Assembly (NCBI GenBank): GCA_014898425.1
Contig: RCSZ01000010.1
Coordinates: 2,046,001 to 2,110,000 of the forward strand
DNA length: 64,000 bases
From: Botryotinia globosa
Lineage: Eukaryota > Ascomycota > Leotiomycetes > Helotiales > Sclerotiniaceae
Direction: 5' to 3'
Positions 1 to 12,606 of the stretch are shown here, piece by piece. The stretch's first letter is position 1; each line of letters begins with the position of its first letter. Made by a program: the position numbers and the translations under genes. The notes beneath the pieces were generated by a model, which saw only the letters and a program-made list of their open reading frames with translations, was not told the origin of the DNA and did not search any database.

Positions 1-3000
1 AGGAACATGGATTAGAGAAGAAATGAAAGCTTCCTCGAATGTTCCATTCGAAAGGAAATGAGCCTTAGCGCCTTTGCGTCCTTGGAAGTTTGTTTCGCAT
101 ACGAAGATGGAGCCAAATGACAAGGTTATGCAACTTAATTTTCAATGGGTCAAACAACTAGGGGAAATGAAAAATTGGATCGATTGGATTGGATCGAAGC
201 CAACTCGCAGCAAGCCGAAAAAGCCATATGAGAGAAAACCGGTCTTTGCCACGTTTTGCTGTGAACTTGTGGCACCCCATCTTCGATAAATGACGATCAT
301 TATAGGGGGTGCCGTAGCTGGAAGGCTGGTAGAACTTAGAAGGGTTCAAAACTATTCCCAGGTCAGGGGTGATTTCCTTAGTGGAGCACCCTCAGCTACA
401 TTCCAAGATAAAAGGGGCTCAAGCAGAAGCAGAAGCAGAAGCAGAAGCAGAAGCAGAAGCAGTTTGTAACTAATAACTCTAGTAGCAAAGGCTAAAAGAT
501 GGTGTGCTTGTTCCAAGATCAGAAAGCAGGCCAAGGTTGGCTGATTGGGATCAGAGAGCTTCGCGGAAGTTCTTCCTAGACCCGTAGCGAGTAAATCCGA
601 ACGAATGATGTTATGAATTCGATGGTTTGCCATCTGAAAAAACTTTCGAGTGATATGGTTTAATATTTGGCGTGGTCGTGCAAAAGTTTGAACTGAACCT
701 ATCTCGGGGCCATGTCTTGACGCTTACCGGCGCAGGATAAGTGTTCCGAACTTCCCATTCAGCTTTTTTTTTGTTCTTGGCTATGTGTTACACAAATATC
801 AAGTTGGCCAAAATTTCTTACAGTATTCGCAATTTTGACGCCGAGGGGTTTAACGAAGCGATGAAGGGGTACAAAAGCCTCAGTAGACGCCTTGTATTCT
901 AGAAGGACAAAAAAAAGGATCCGGCACTGGTTCTATGGATCTAATTATCGATCCATTCATACACATCATACACATACATCATACACATCGCACTTTCGGG
1001 GTGTTTTTTTTTTAACCCCCAATGTCTCTCTCACAACTCCATCCATTTTTTCTGTTCTCCTTCTTATATTCGTAAAGTACATATCGCCCAAGTTCCCGTC
1101 CAACAACAACGCTGTTCCCTGAATACACAGAGTGGTTCTCAGTTCCCACCCAACATTCAATTCCCGAGAACAATATCTGTGTAACTAACTTTCTATTTAT
1201 TTGAAAAGACCAATGAAATTGTTAATCTCGAATTGATACACCGCCAGTCGTGAGTTCTCGTTCCTGCGATAGTTTTCCTTTTTCCTCAAATCTCGATGTT
1301 GTTCAATAGATTCACGCCACAATCCAAGGGGTTGTTTGATTTGATGATTGACTGTATTGCTTCGCGGAATTTCGGATGTCGAATTCTGATGGGTGGTACT
1401 GTTGGTATATGCACTTATGCTTCTCAAGTACTCTATTTGCTCATTTTACGATTTGGAGGGGTCACAGGATTCTCGGAAACATCTATCCTGCATCGTTTGC
1501 TAAGTAATAATCCTGTGGTTTTTCTTTTTTCGGGTGCAAAATGAAGATCCCGGAGACCCGCGAACACCACTTCTGGGAGACATTTTTGGATTGCGACCTT
1601 CTACAGACCTATATGACTGCTGCAATGTCGCGCACTACATGAGATGCATCTGAGATTTGTGGCGTGGTACTTAGGCTTTGAAGTCAAAATCTTACTATCC
1701 GCTCAAAGATCTTCATGTGTCCTTATTTCTTGCCCAGTGAAGAAAGTATTCCGATGGTTGAGACTCCGGACAGAGTCAAAAAAAAATCACTCCATGGGTT
1801 TGGGAAGTCATCCGGCGCATCGAACGTGCATTGCAGCGGCTACGTACATTGCAGCCCAGTCACATATCAGCAGTACCGAGAAATTCTATCGGTGGATCGT
1901 GATACGTCAAAATGCCATTGACCGTCCTTGATCTTAACTGAATAGATTTGCGGCACTGCGTCGAGATGTGGCATCAAGAGACAATTCTCCGGCCAATCAG
2001 ACCCCTCAAGTATCTGATGGCATGGGTTGGTCAATGTGCTCGTTTGGGCACTCGCTATAACATGTAGCGATGCTGTACCCAGAATGTATCTTTTGTGCGT
2101 ATACTTCGGGAATTTACACACATTTCAATCTCTACAAAGTTGATGGCCTGCAGATGCAAGATGCACCGTTAACAACTTCAAAATTACACTGCGTCTACCC
2201 ATGTAGCCTTGCATATGCATCGAAGGTTACTCCTTCTCCGTTCTCTTTTCAATCCCGTATCACAACCACGCATTTAGACTATATTGGCCAGTATTAGTAC
2301 TAAAAACGGGGGGTTTGAACCACGAGGTGTACAACTTTGGGCGTCATTTCCTATAGCACTATAAGCAGTAAGGTTTTGACAGGCCACTTATGTGTCGGCT
2401 TAGAGCGGATTCTAACCCCACTCACATGGAACGATTCCTTCTTACAGGGTGACGTTCTCATAGTACTCCTTCTGATGCATTCATGGTCAGACGGGTCGCT
2501 TGCTGGGTGTATCATTGCAGATACCTTGAAGTGGAAGTCTCCTCGCTTCGCTAGTTCCATATCCGGAGTCCTGGCATGAGGATATCCCAAACGCAAGTTT
2601 CTGTTACAGCGGAAAGGCACAGCCTTACAGAAAATCCCTGGACAGACCGCACGTCATGCATAGGTTACTTACTGATACCAAGTTGTATCCAATAACTTGA
2701 ACCAATCATCTCTTGACCGCAGGGACTCCGCCCTTCTCACCGAGTTCTTGACCGCACTCACGTCTCAGTGCCTCACTCAAACTTTAATATTGCCCCCTAC
2801 TAAGTGAGTGGGGGTATGATATGTTGTGTTTCATGGGCAGATTTCAGTCTCCATGATGACTCGGAAGATGATCCCATCTTCCCCATCGAAAGATAAATGT
2901 GTATGACCACCCAAGACAAAATGTATGTACCCAATCTGACTGATGCAACTATTGACTGGTAACGGGATCCCTTGGAGATTCTCAATCTGGTATCACATGA

Positions 3001-3835
3001 TAAATCATACGTGGAAGATTTCTCCCGCCCCCAAGCATCTTACAACACTTCTCGATGAATGAAAATCAAATTCATTGGGGAAACGGACGAGAATGGATAC
3101 AAATTGAGGATCATATGATTTTCACCCAAAACCTGCAAAGCTGAGCACATCAGCATAACAGCAATTTAAGGCTTTCACTCTGCAGGATGCCCATCATATC
3201 GCATTTCAATTCTCAGATCCCTTGTATATAACGTTGAAGTCCATGCAATAATGATAGAATTGGGCAATATCGGGATTGCTGCGGTACACCGGCTATGTAT
3301 GAAAATCCACAACCAACGGAATAATAAAATGGCTTCCTTGAGATAAATTTCCGACGGCTCTACTATCCCTTCCACTTTTCTCGACTTCGGAATGGACGAT
3401 TGACGTAGTATTGGATTGTAATCTTTCCGAAGTATTGTAAGCAAGATTCGATTAGAAATAACAGAAGCCCTTGAGCCGATGTTTACATCACGTGATTTTA
3501 TGTCAAGTGACTGTGACAGCCTGAGGCAAAGCCCGAATACGGATTCACATCGGATCGCCTTACCCTTGAAAGGACTGCATCATCCAGCATCTGGCGGGGC
3601 AATCATAAGCCTGGAACCACCAAAAGAGTCATAAAAATCACATCGAGACACCAGGATCGATCAATATTTCTTCATGTTACTCTCACAAGAAAATCTTTTC
3701 CATAATCAATCACATCATCCAATATTGATAAATACCCGGTCCCTTCATCGGCTCGTTCCTTTCAATAGTTGAGGGTCGGTCCATCACAACGGTAATTAAA
3801 TCAGTAAGCTGAATAACTAGCACACACCAGTCAAT
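1..3835. other. Intergenic region, no gene recognised
   Basis: About 3.8 kb of ordinary base composition with only short, mutually contradictory open frames (none above about 95 codons, none with a recognisable domain on either strand). The only structured element seen is the hexanucleotide repeat near 421-463. The last few hundred bases presumably hold the promoter and leader of the CCDC124-like gene. Genes made of many short exons, or noncoding RNAs, could be missed here without transcript data. Confidence 0.5.
421..463. repeat. (AAGCAG)n hexanucleotide microsatellite
   Basis: About seven uninterrupted AAGCAG units. The minus-strand frame that reads it as poly-leucine is a product of the repeat and not a gene. 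Confidence 0.9.
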
Positions 3836-4596
3836 ATGGGTAAAAAGCAAGCTGCTGGAGAGAACAGCAGAAAGGCGGCAGGAAACGCCAAGAAAGCTGA
3901 AGTTGCTGCGTCGAAAGCGGCAGTTGAGAAAAATATAAAGGATCAAGCAGAGTCGGAAGAATGGTCCAAGGGAGCAAAGAGCAATGCAAAGGCGTGAGTC
4001 CGAATGGTTGATTTCAGCTTTTGCTACCCCGCATATCACCCGACCAATTTGCTAACGTAGTATCGAACAACAGTGAAGCTGCAGCACTCAAACAAGCCGA
4101 GTTAAATCGGAAGAAAGCAGAGAAAGAAGCATTGTTGAAGGCAGAGGAAGCTGCTGCTCCCTCTGGTCCGAAGAACTCGAAGAAAGCCGAAAAGAAGCCT
4201 GCCGTCAAAAGAGGTCTCGACCTATCACAACTTGACGACTCCCCCACTAGTGCTAGTCCATCATCAGCTCTCAATGCTTCCAACATTGATGATGCGTTGG
4301 ATGCGCTGGCCTTGACATCAAATACGAAGGAAAAGGTCGATAGGCATCCAGAAAGGAGATTCAAGGCTGCTTATGCAGAGTTCGAAGAGAGGAGGTTGCA
4401 AGAAATGGGTAACGATGGTAGTGGAAACGGGCTGAGAAAGAATCAAAAACAAGAGAGAATCAGGAAAGAGTTCGAAAAGAGTCCCTTGAATCCTTATAAC
4501 CAGATCACTGGAAGATATGATTCAACCAAGGGTGAGTTAGCAGAGATTTTGCAAAATGTACAAGCTGGTGTAGAGTCAAGGTTGGCAGACAACTAG
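3836..4596 (+). CDS. CCDC124/Lso2-like ribosome-associated protein
   Basis: Two exons, 3836-3993 and 4074-4596, joined by an 80-base intron (donor GTGAGT, a CTAAC branch-like site, acceptor CAG). The frame closes to 226 aa. The ATG at 3836 opens a lysine/alanine-rich start (MGKKQAAGEN) as in human CCDC124 (about 223 aa). Residues about 60-100 are a charged coiled coil. The C-terminal third has the family signature: a basic stretch (LRKNQKQERIRKEFEKSP), then N-P-Y-N-Q and a Y-x-S/A-T-K box. Family knowledge: CCDC124 and yeast Lso2 bind idle or hibernating 80S ribosomes near the tRNA and GTPase-centre sites and help recovery from starvation; a cytosolic role is expected. Assignment rests on sequence motifs and length, so it is firm at family level; the function in this organism is inferred. 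Confidence 0.88.
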
Positions 4597-5034
4597 ATCA
4601 CTATAAGCTTTGTGTTTGCTAGTGTGCGCGGCGATTTGCTACATCTTGTCGGCTTTTTGGCATACATGACTGTTTGCAAGTCTGGGGGGAGGAAGAGGGT
4701 TGACAATTGAAACAATACTATTATTACAAGAAAGCACTCGGTAACGATAGAGAAAGAATGAATCACATCCATGATTAAAGGCAAAGTTCAACTCGTGCGA
4801 ATTATCTACTCGAACCAACATTGGGTCCAAGAATCATGTATAAATGGCATTGATGATGTTTCATGAGCCTACCTATGATTTCATGAATAGTTTCCCGGAC
4901 ATTCGGGATACCTACTGCGTACATAGGTAAGGCAATAACTTCACCGCTTTTACATCATCCCCAAGCTCTGCATCACAATCACAAGCCAAACATAAACATA
5001 GTCATAGCCAAAGTCAAGTATAACAACAATAACA
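4597..5034. other. Short intergenic spacer
   Basis: 438 bases between two plus-strand genes. It must hold the 3' UTR of the CCDC124-like gene and the promoter/leader of the E2-variant gene. The last 60 bases before the next ATG are CA/AACA-rich, typical of a fungal leader. No other feature seen. Confidence 0.5.
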
Positions 5035-6169
5035 ATGGCGCCCCAACGATTATCAACTTTATCTACTGTTCGAAAGCAGCATCTACTCGTAGAATTGTGC
5101 GTTTCAATCCAATCCTCTCATCAACGACCAAGTACATTACCATGCTGATGAGAGATCCACCAATATGCAGTTCAAGTCTAAAATACGCATGTCCACATGG
5201 CGTGTTCATGAGCCTCACACCTGGCGACCCCACCCTCTGGTCTGGCGTTCTATTCGTGCGGAAAGGTACCTTTGGATCTCATTGAATGCTCTGTCATCCC
5301 ATGCATCTCCCGTCCGCGAAGGCGGGCTCCATATAGCCAAACTATCACGTCTCGACATCCATGACTTCAACTAATTTGTCTTGATCTGTCTTGTTCTAGG
5401 TCCCTATGCGCCTTCAATCCTGCGCTTTCAGATTTCGTTTCCACCTCAATATCCTGCTCTGCCGCCTCTAGTAACTTTCTCGACGGATATTTTTCATCCG
5501 CTGATTACGCCGCTTACAACTTACATGTACAGTACGGATACACAGTCTGACGGAACAGTGAGCGCGACAGATGAGGAGAGATTGCCTCCTGGAGGGTTCT
5601 CGCTGAGAGAAGGGTTCCCGGCATGGTTTGGAAGAACAAGTAGAAAAGGCGCAGAGCAAGGAACTCCCACAAAGGCCGGCGGAAGTACAGCTGAGAGTGA
5701 AGCCATGAGTAGCCCAGGAAGTAATATTTATTCGCTGGGAAAAACTGCCGATGGTGTCAGGGTTGGGGTTTATGAAGTATTGAGATATATCCGAAGGACA
5801 TTCGACGATGAACTCGTGCTAGACAAGGTACCTTTGGAAGCGGCTGGTAATCCCGGCGCGTGGCACGCGTGGAAATCGTATCGCATAAAGATAGGCAAGA
5901 TGACTTCAGAAAAGAAAGACTCCGATTTGAAGGATCCGACATCACCAGTAGTAGCGCGCGCCCCAGGAGAATGGAATTGGGATGGTGTGTGGGAAACCAG
6001 AGTCAAGAAGGGTGTCGAGGCCAGTACCGCCGAGACAGTATTATATGGCTTAGGAGCAGATGATTTGATACAGTTCCTCAACTTTGACAAGGAGAAGGTG
6101 GAACAAATCAGAGAGCAGATTAAAGGGAGTGCGACTACTTTGGAACCACAGCGGAGAAGCGTGGTATGA
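5035..6169 (+). CDS. AKTIP/FTS-like inactive ubiquitin E2 variant (UEV)
   Basis: Three exons, 5035-5096, 5171-5265 and 5400-6169, total 308 aa. Introns of 74 and 134 bases have donors GTGCGT and GTACCT; phases match exactly and rebuild an unbroken UBC fold (MAPQRLSTLSTVRKQHLLVE, then a C-P-H-G-V-F block, D-P-T-L-W-S-G, then G-P-Y-A-P). The core reads R-F-Q-I-S-F-P-P-Q-Y-P, then L-V-T-F-S-T-D-I-F-H-P at about residues 76-86. Where active E2s have HPN followed some eight residues later by the catalytic cysteine, this protein has HPL and no cysteine, so it cannot form an E2 thioester. AKTIP/FTS proteins share this loss; in animals and Aspergillus FTS works with Hook in dynein-early endosome transport. 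A Hook-adaptor role here is inference. The tail (about 120-308) is polar, with a helical end. Confidence 0.85.
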
Positions 6170-7444
6170 TACCTGAGGGAGTCCTGGATATTTCGGCATT
6201 TTTTTACAGTTCAGCATATCCTACGGACTATTCTTTCTAGCATTGATACCCCCGTTCACACAATGTAAGCTTTAATTCCCCTGCCGATCTTCACATGCAC
6301 TGGCGCTTGTGTTGCGCAAGAAAATGTCCGATGTCTTCAATGTTGTGCATTTTCATGATCATTGAATGATCGCCTTCACGTAACCTAGTAGCGATGCTCG
6401 TCATTAGGGGTATATTAACATCTAGGGTTCAGATCCTCCAGGAGGAATGATCGACGTCGCATACAAAGTGTTCAGACTTCTGTATCTTTATCTTCGATCC
6501 CGGAAGGTTCGCAGGCAGTCTGGATTTAGTCAGGGGTTATCAGTTCAATGAAGAAAGTTGTTTTATGTTCTTGTTTGATTGGATTTTATCATTCATTTTA
6601 AGTGTGCGCTCTGAGTGTTGTGAGCTTCTCTTGGGGAGAGTAAAAGTAGGGATTTCAGTAGACCATCGAGTTGGTTCTCTGCGAGTCGTCTGAATGGACT
6701 TTTCATGGCTTGTTCCCTGAATTCTACATTATGGGTGATGGGGAGTTGCCTGTTGGTAAAGCGTTATCATTCAGTTTTCGTTTTAGTCAAATATTGTTCA
6801 TTGGAACGGTCATTGGTTTTTCAATCTCTATCAAAAGACTCGATACGTCAATATTCGAATACTGATCTGGATTTCTTCTTCAATTTCGTTTCTGAAAGTT
6901 CCGGAATATGCAGGCCATTTCCACGCATGATTCCCTACAGTTTGACCTTTGAATGTCCCATAGTGTTGATACAATTTTTTCTTGGACAGGACTCTTCCTC
7001 TTGAAAAAGAGTGTGTACTCAAGCTTGTTGAACTCTTAAATTTGAGAGATTTTCGTCTACTGAGATTTGACATAGAGGGCTATCATAGTCTCACCTACAT
7101 CTTGAGATGAACTTGCTTTTACACTGCATGGAAGTAAAAGCATACAAGTTTCGTCCCGTCGTAGGATTCATTTCCCTTTAGTTCCACAGGATGAACAATT
7201 AATCACTGTACATTTCTGCTGGTGATCCTTCAATTTTCGATCTCATTTCAATCTTTTTGGCACATCTCTGGTGCTTTGGGGTTATAGAAAACCTGGCACT
7301 TGAATGTCCTATTCATGCTCGTTCACTTGAGCATTGAGATTCTCGAGGTCTCCGAAAACTTTGATTTAGTGTGGTCCTACGTCCCACATGATCTTGCCCA
7401 AAAGATTGAAATATCGCTCTTACCCAGAATTTCTGTAGACAGAC
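6170..7444. other. Intergenic region, no gene recognised
   Basis: About 1.27 kb between two plus-strand genes, T-rich on the plus strand. Frames near 6671-7004 have no recognisable domain. Upstream exons or a long leader of the next gene could lie here, but nothing in the sequence demands it. Confidence 0.45.
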
Positions 7445-10205
7445 ATGCCTGCCTTTTCAATGTCGTGTAGTGTTGTCGTAGGTAATCTTCTCAATCTTAA
7501 AAAATCAGTGGTATCTTCAACGACTTTATTGCTTCAATCCTTTTTGGCTATGCTTACAGAATCTTATTCTCCTATTGGCGCACTTATAATAGTACCAATC
7601 ATTATCCTATTGTCCGTTGTATTCATTGCATTGAAAGCAAGTAGTATTTGGAGGTGGGTCTCTAACTGTTGCCACCGGCCTGGTAATACTTTTCATCGTT
7701 CCAGATTGTACCGAAGATTCAGAACTCGACACTCAAGTCTCGAAGATACCTACGACGGCGCCTGGAGCGATTTAGAGACTACACGTTCAGGTGGTTCTAG
7801 TTTCGTCAGTAGAGCATCCAGATTGGGCACTTTCATGAATCTATCTTCGGAGACACGTTCAGCAACCTCAATATGGCACACTCCATCTCAACAAGCCAGA
7901 AGCTTCATGAGCCCGAGGTCGAGCCGCTACGAATTATCAAACGTAGCCAAACCGTTACCAGTCGCATTTCGAGCTCAAGATTTGGAGGCGCAGATGAATG
8001 GGGAACGGATGGATCCCCGTTCTATGATGAGGGTGAGGGAAGCCCGCCGGTGGCAGCGAACAGACCTTTAGTGCCTTTGACTATACACAAAATAAGAAGG
8101 GGTAAGGGTAGAGGCAGTATTCTGGATGATGGTGATTTGTCCGTCAAGGTTGTGGAAATTGTGAACCAAGGTATTGATTGCCTAGGTATTAGGTCACACT
8201 ACAACAGCAGCTAACTGTTTCAGATCATCCTGACCATTCGAAAGGCGATTTTGAACTTACACCAAAAGCATCTGAAGCGCAGAGGAATATAAGCACAGGA
8301 CACTTCTTAAGGACAGAATTACATTCTCTGAGTTCAGAAAGAGATATCGAATTTCCAGATATTCGAAAATCAGATGGCTCTCCTGTATTACCCCAAAGAA
8401 GGAAATCCAAATCCAAGTACTCTCTGATAAGAGCATTTGGTGGTCGACGGAATGAGGACCTGGATTCTAATCCTACTCTTGGTCGGAGTCATTCTTCGAG
8501 TTCGACGAAATCACATAGCACTCTTCTTCGCAAGCTTTCTCGTAGAAAATCTTCAGCTTCTACCATTCAATCAATAGCTTCTTCGAGTGTTAGGACTGTC
8601 GAACTCTCTAATCCGTTTGATACAATTGACAATCAGGGTATCAATGATTCCAGAACCAATTCAAGAGCATCGTCCTACTACGATGGTACCATCATAATGT
8701 CGAACCCACCTACACCTACACCAACACTGGTACCAACACTCGGTTCTTCTAGAGACGATAATTTCGTTCTGTGCCCGCAGATTTCTGTCACTCCAGAGAG
8801 TGCTAGTGTGAATGCGGGTGTTTGTACATTATGGGCTGCTGTTGAGATCACCGGCGTACTTAGGAGAGCTGATGGTACATCGACATCAGATGATGCCGGT
8901 CGCACTTATACTACACAGAATCTTACTCCACGATATATAGGTAGGACATAGACTCCCTTAGTCTTTGAAAAAGTACGCACATTGACTTTTCTAGACCTCA
9001 GAAGTTACGGCAGTCTCCACAATATTGCTGTTGAATTTCAACCTGGGCCAGATTGTATCATAGTTGACCAGCCGGCAGACACCTTTCAAGCTAAGACTAT
9101 TCGGGTGAGTGAGACTCATCTTATGTTAGTGAAGATACGATTGAACGAAGTCAAAAATTCGCTATCGCACGCGAAGCAAAGATCATCCGACGAACTAATC
9201 GAAAACCTGAATGAAATTCTGGGAGACATCACTACTCATTACTTGACCGTAAAACTCAATTATAGACATTCGGCTTTCTTAAACTTAAGGTCGCAGGCTG
9301 CCGAAGGAGATTTCAGGCTCTTACCACAACACACTTTGCTGGAAACTAAAGCCATAGCATCTATTAAGCGCCATAATCCAGCGTCTGCTTGGTCACCTAG
9401 AAGCTCTGGGACTCTAAGTCCGATAGTAGGAGCTAGTGTGCTTACGAAGATCATCGAAAAGCACTTTTCGGTCGAGAAATCGAGAGAAGCACTTCAGAAG
9501 CTCGCGGAAGACAGAACAACGATTCCATATCCTCGAAGAACCTACGGATATTCGTCGGATAAGGAAAATCGAAAATCTACAGCCAGCTCATTGTCATGTG
9601 TAGATTCAACGAGCAGTCTACTCTCTCACTCGTTTTCAATGACAGCCATCTCAAATTTCAATGCTCGAAGTAGCCCCCTTTCCAAGCGTCTGGACTCGCC
9701 TTACGACCATCTATTAGATCAAGTAGACAGGGAAATGGATCCTGCACGGAAGATCTGGTCACAAATGAGAAGGACCTCACGTCCCGCTGGCAAACATCCT
9801 CGGGCGAGTATCAGCGATGGAAATTACTTTAGCGCAGATCCAGACGCGCTATACGAGTGTACTCCACGATATGGAGGTAGCTTAAGAGGTCCGAATCTCT
9901 CTATATTTGAACCGCCTGATAATTTCCTGGACACTTCGCTTGAATTGACGCCAAAAGCGAAACGCGATCGACTTTCGAGGGGGAAAAGTACAAATGATGT
10001 GATTGATGATGATAGACATCACCTTAGAGAGATGGCGTTGAGGAATAAGAGAAGCGTGGGTCAAGAAACATTGAGGAGTATGGTACCTAGTACTCATAGT
10101 GGGGGAAACGCGTTCGGGGGTAGGCACGGTGGCGTCTTGGGGGCCGTAGCGGGAGTAGGACTACCAGGTAGAAATTGGGGGCAATGGTTGCCTTGGGGTG
10201 GTTAG
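7445..10205 (+). CDS. Uncharacterised conserved-type fungal protein, one N-terminal membrane segment, 4 exons
   Basis: Proposed exons 7445-7804, 7900-8170, 8224-8940 and 8995-10205, giving 852 aa. The introns at 8171-8223 and 8941-8994 are well supported (a CTAAC branch site and TTTCAG in the first, TTTTCTAG in the second, phases match). The first intron (donor GTCAGT, 7805-7899) is a best guess needed to join two open frames. Residues about 41-70 form one hydrophobic helix (SPIGALIIVPIIILLSVVFI), followed by an Arg-rich stretch, which suggests a single-pass membrane anchor. A serine-rich disordered region follows. A globular block begins near residue 410 (V-L-C-P-Q-I-S-V-T-P-E, then C-T-L-W-A-A-V-E-I-T-G-V-L) and runs through a conserved-looking Y-L-T-V-K-L-N-Y and R-H-N-P-A-S-A-W-S-P. 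Near residue 710 is M-D-P-A-R-K-I-W. The C-terminus is glycine-rich. I have seen similar blocks in unnamed ascomycete proteins but cannot assign a function. The start ATG and first intron need transcript support. Confidence 0.6.
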
Positions 10206-11715
10206 ATGTTGTAGTGAGATATCGATTGAACATGTGCTCTTTGTCTGACTTAAAGTTTGACATTCAGATGGTCGAAATAATTAGTTGTTTCTGTTGGAAT
10301 TGTCATTGGAATGGTTGTCTATGCTTATACTGAGAGTTAATGATTTTTCGCCTCTCTTTTCCCGAATATATTTAGCATCAATCAATGCATATGCATGTTT
10401 CTGAGAAGTGCCATTATAGATGTTAGATAACTCCTATTTTTCTTTCCGGTAGATTTGGCTTCTATGGATTGGTGTATAGTATATTTGAAATTTTTCTAGC
10501 TTGTGTCCTTACGTTTGTAACTCTGAAAATCATCCCCTCCTTAGCATGATACTCGTATGCTATTCTTACTATGACCATCTGAAAAATTGTACCCTTGATT
10601 AACTACTTTTTATGAATAGTTGATGTCATATAAGAGTGATAAGTTGAGATATGGCACTTCAGTGAATAGGAGGTATCTCATCGAGTCTGCTCTAGATCTA
10701 CATTGCGCGAATATTTCAATGATTCTAGAATAAGAATATTTAGTATAAGATGATCATTTCTAGCGCGAGGGCAATCTATAAGGATTATGATTTCATTCAA
10801 AGCGGAAGGGGTTTTACTCTGTTCTTAGTTCGTAGGGCTATTATCTGGAGGGGCTTGGACCAGGAAGATGGAGCCAAAGGTTTCGATATATAGTTGTTGA
10901 TTCGCGTATGCTTCTGACCGGTAAGCGAAAAGAGTAGAATTATCGCACGGAGTATCTGCAAGCGTGAAGGTATTTTAGAAGTGCGTTAAAAAAGATTACT
11001 CAAGGAGAGCGCAGAGCCCCTAGGAAAATACCTTTGGGGAAGGGATCTCAGGTTTCTCCTGGACGTGTTTGAAGGGATGAGATAGGTATGGGATGGAAGA
11101 GAATCCGAGCTTCAATTTCGATTTGGATGCTGATCAAGATGTACCGCATCCATGATACTCAAGGTAAATAGCCGGAGTATTCTAGATGTACCTATCTGAG
11201 ACTATAGGTGTACTTGTTTGTATTTGTAGACCCGTGAGCTAAAAAAAAATCGGGGTTGATACTTGATACGGCGATAAAATAATGAGTAGATGTATTGAGA
11301 CTGGGGTGTGATGTAAGCTAGGTAAATTTAGAAAATGACTGATATCTAGAATCAATGAGACCGCATAGTGGTACAAGTGAATACAATATGGCTAGAGTCA
11401 TGTAGTGAATTGAGGTATTGGGAGGTTTATTAGTCAATTCGGCCTACATTGAAATTGAGAATACACTGACGTACAGTGCTTACTTATTTAAAGACTTCTA
11501 AAAACATATCTGGAGTTCTGTACTTGAGGTACTCCTAGTGTTCATTCAAAATAAGTCTCAATTTGTCATAGGACGGTAATTATTGGAGTTTTCAACTGAC
11601 GATTACATGCTAATTACTTACTAGTAATTTTGTCTACAGGAGTTTCCTCTGGATTTACAGTAATATTTAGACAGTGAAGGCCAAAAATTTGCTCTTCATA
11701 AGCTCCAACATAGAG
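10206..11715. other. Intergenic region, no gene recognised
   Basis: 1.5 kb, moderately AT-rich, all six frames broken. It probably contains the 3' UTR of the upstream gene and the promoter of the 2EXR gene. No repeats or RNA genes recognised. Confidence 0.5.
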
Positions 11716-12606
11716 ATGTTGAAACGACTCAAGTCGGGTGAGAAGACAAAAGCTGCTCCAAGTATCGGATTAGTCCCGATGGATCTCGAGTCCCAAGAAC
11801 AGATCACTACACCCATCAATCGAACGTTCACCCTCTTCCCAAACCTTCCTCTCGAGCTCCAGCGCAAAATATGGGAGTTCGCCGCAATCCCAGTTCCACG
11901 CGCGATTGAAATTCAGTGCAGACGAATGAAAAATATTAGGCACCCCATAACCAAGTTCTTGAAATCCTTCATCAACCCACTCTGGATTCAATATTGCACA
12001 ACGACAAACCCTATCCCAACGCCCCTTCTCCATACCTGTAGCGAATCTCGCAACCTCGCTTTGCGAAACTACTGTTTTCATTATCTACTCAATCGACCCT
12101 TCTACTCCAATGTCGATACGGAAATTTTATGGATGAGAGGTCATACTATTTTCGGAATCGTGCAAGGAGGCAATCGTGTGGGTTTTATGGGTCCGGAGGA
12201 TGATCAATATGAATTTTGGTTATCGAGATATAACTTCCGTTTTCTTGCTATCGACCATCAATCCCTGCTGATCATCCACAACAAGGGGCAGTTTACGCAG
12301 ACAGAGGAGGTCTTTTGTTGGAATATGAATTTTTGGAAGAGATACGTATTGGAAGCGCCGACGGTAGAGAAAGTTTACTTGGTATACAACCAGCGAGAGA
12401 AGCGAACAGAGGCGTTGGAGGAAGCGAAGACATTGTTTGAGCATGGGAAAATCGTCATGACGCAAAGCTCTCAGTATGCGGATACCCAAGTGCCGAGTAG
12501 ATATTATTGTAAATTTACGGGATTACGGAAAACAACTGGGCTGGGATTTAAAACTCCTCCTGTTGAAGCGATTTTGGATACAGAGCTCATGCAACAATTT
12601 CACTAG
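11716..12606 (+). CDS. 2EXR domain-containing protein
   Basis: Single-exon gene of 296 aa from the ATG at 11716; the open frame extends upstream to 11674 but without another ATG. Residues about 38-57 carry the 2EXR signature F-T-L-F-P-N-L-P-L-E-L-Q-R-K-I-W-E-F-A, the F-box-like opening that defines this fungal family. It is followed by P-R-A-I-E-I, and around residue 115 by the usual L-L-H-T-C-S-E-S-R-N-L-A-L block, then an N-V-D-T-E-I-L-W-M motif. 2EXR proteins are greatly expanded in Pezizomycotina, and their biochemical role is unknown; interaction with an SCF-type complex is only a suggestion from the F-box-like start. This gene is the last before the AT-rich block that begins within about 60 bases of its stop, yet it shows no stop codons and no visible RIP damage, which suggests it is functional. 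Confidence 0.85.
   Translation: MLKRLKSGEKTKAAPSIGLVPMDLESQEQITTPINRTFTLFPNLPLELQRKIWEFAAIPVPRAIEIQCRRMKNIRHPITKFLKSFINPLWIQYCTTTNPIPTPLLHTCSESRNLALRNYCFHYLLNRPFYSNVDTEILWMRGHTIFGIVQGGNRVGFMGPEDDQYEFWLSRYNFRFLAIDHQSLLIIHNKGQFTQTEEVFCWNMNFWKRYVLEAPTVEKVYLVYNQREKRTEALEEAKTLFEHGKIVMTQSSQYADTQVPSRYYCKFTGLRKTTGLGFKTPPVEAILDTELMQQFH

Noticed and set aside
352..633. 93-codon minus-strand ORF with poly-leucine
   Set aside because: The poly-leucine is the AAGCAG microsatellite, and the rest has no recognisable features.
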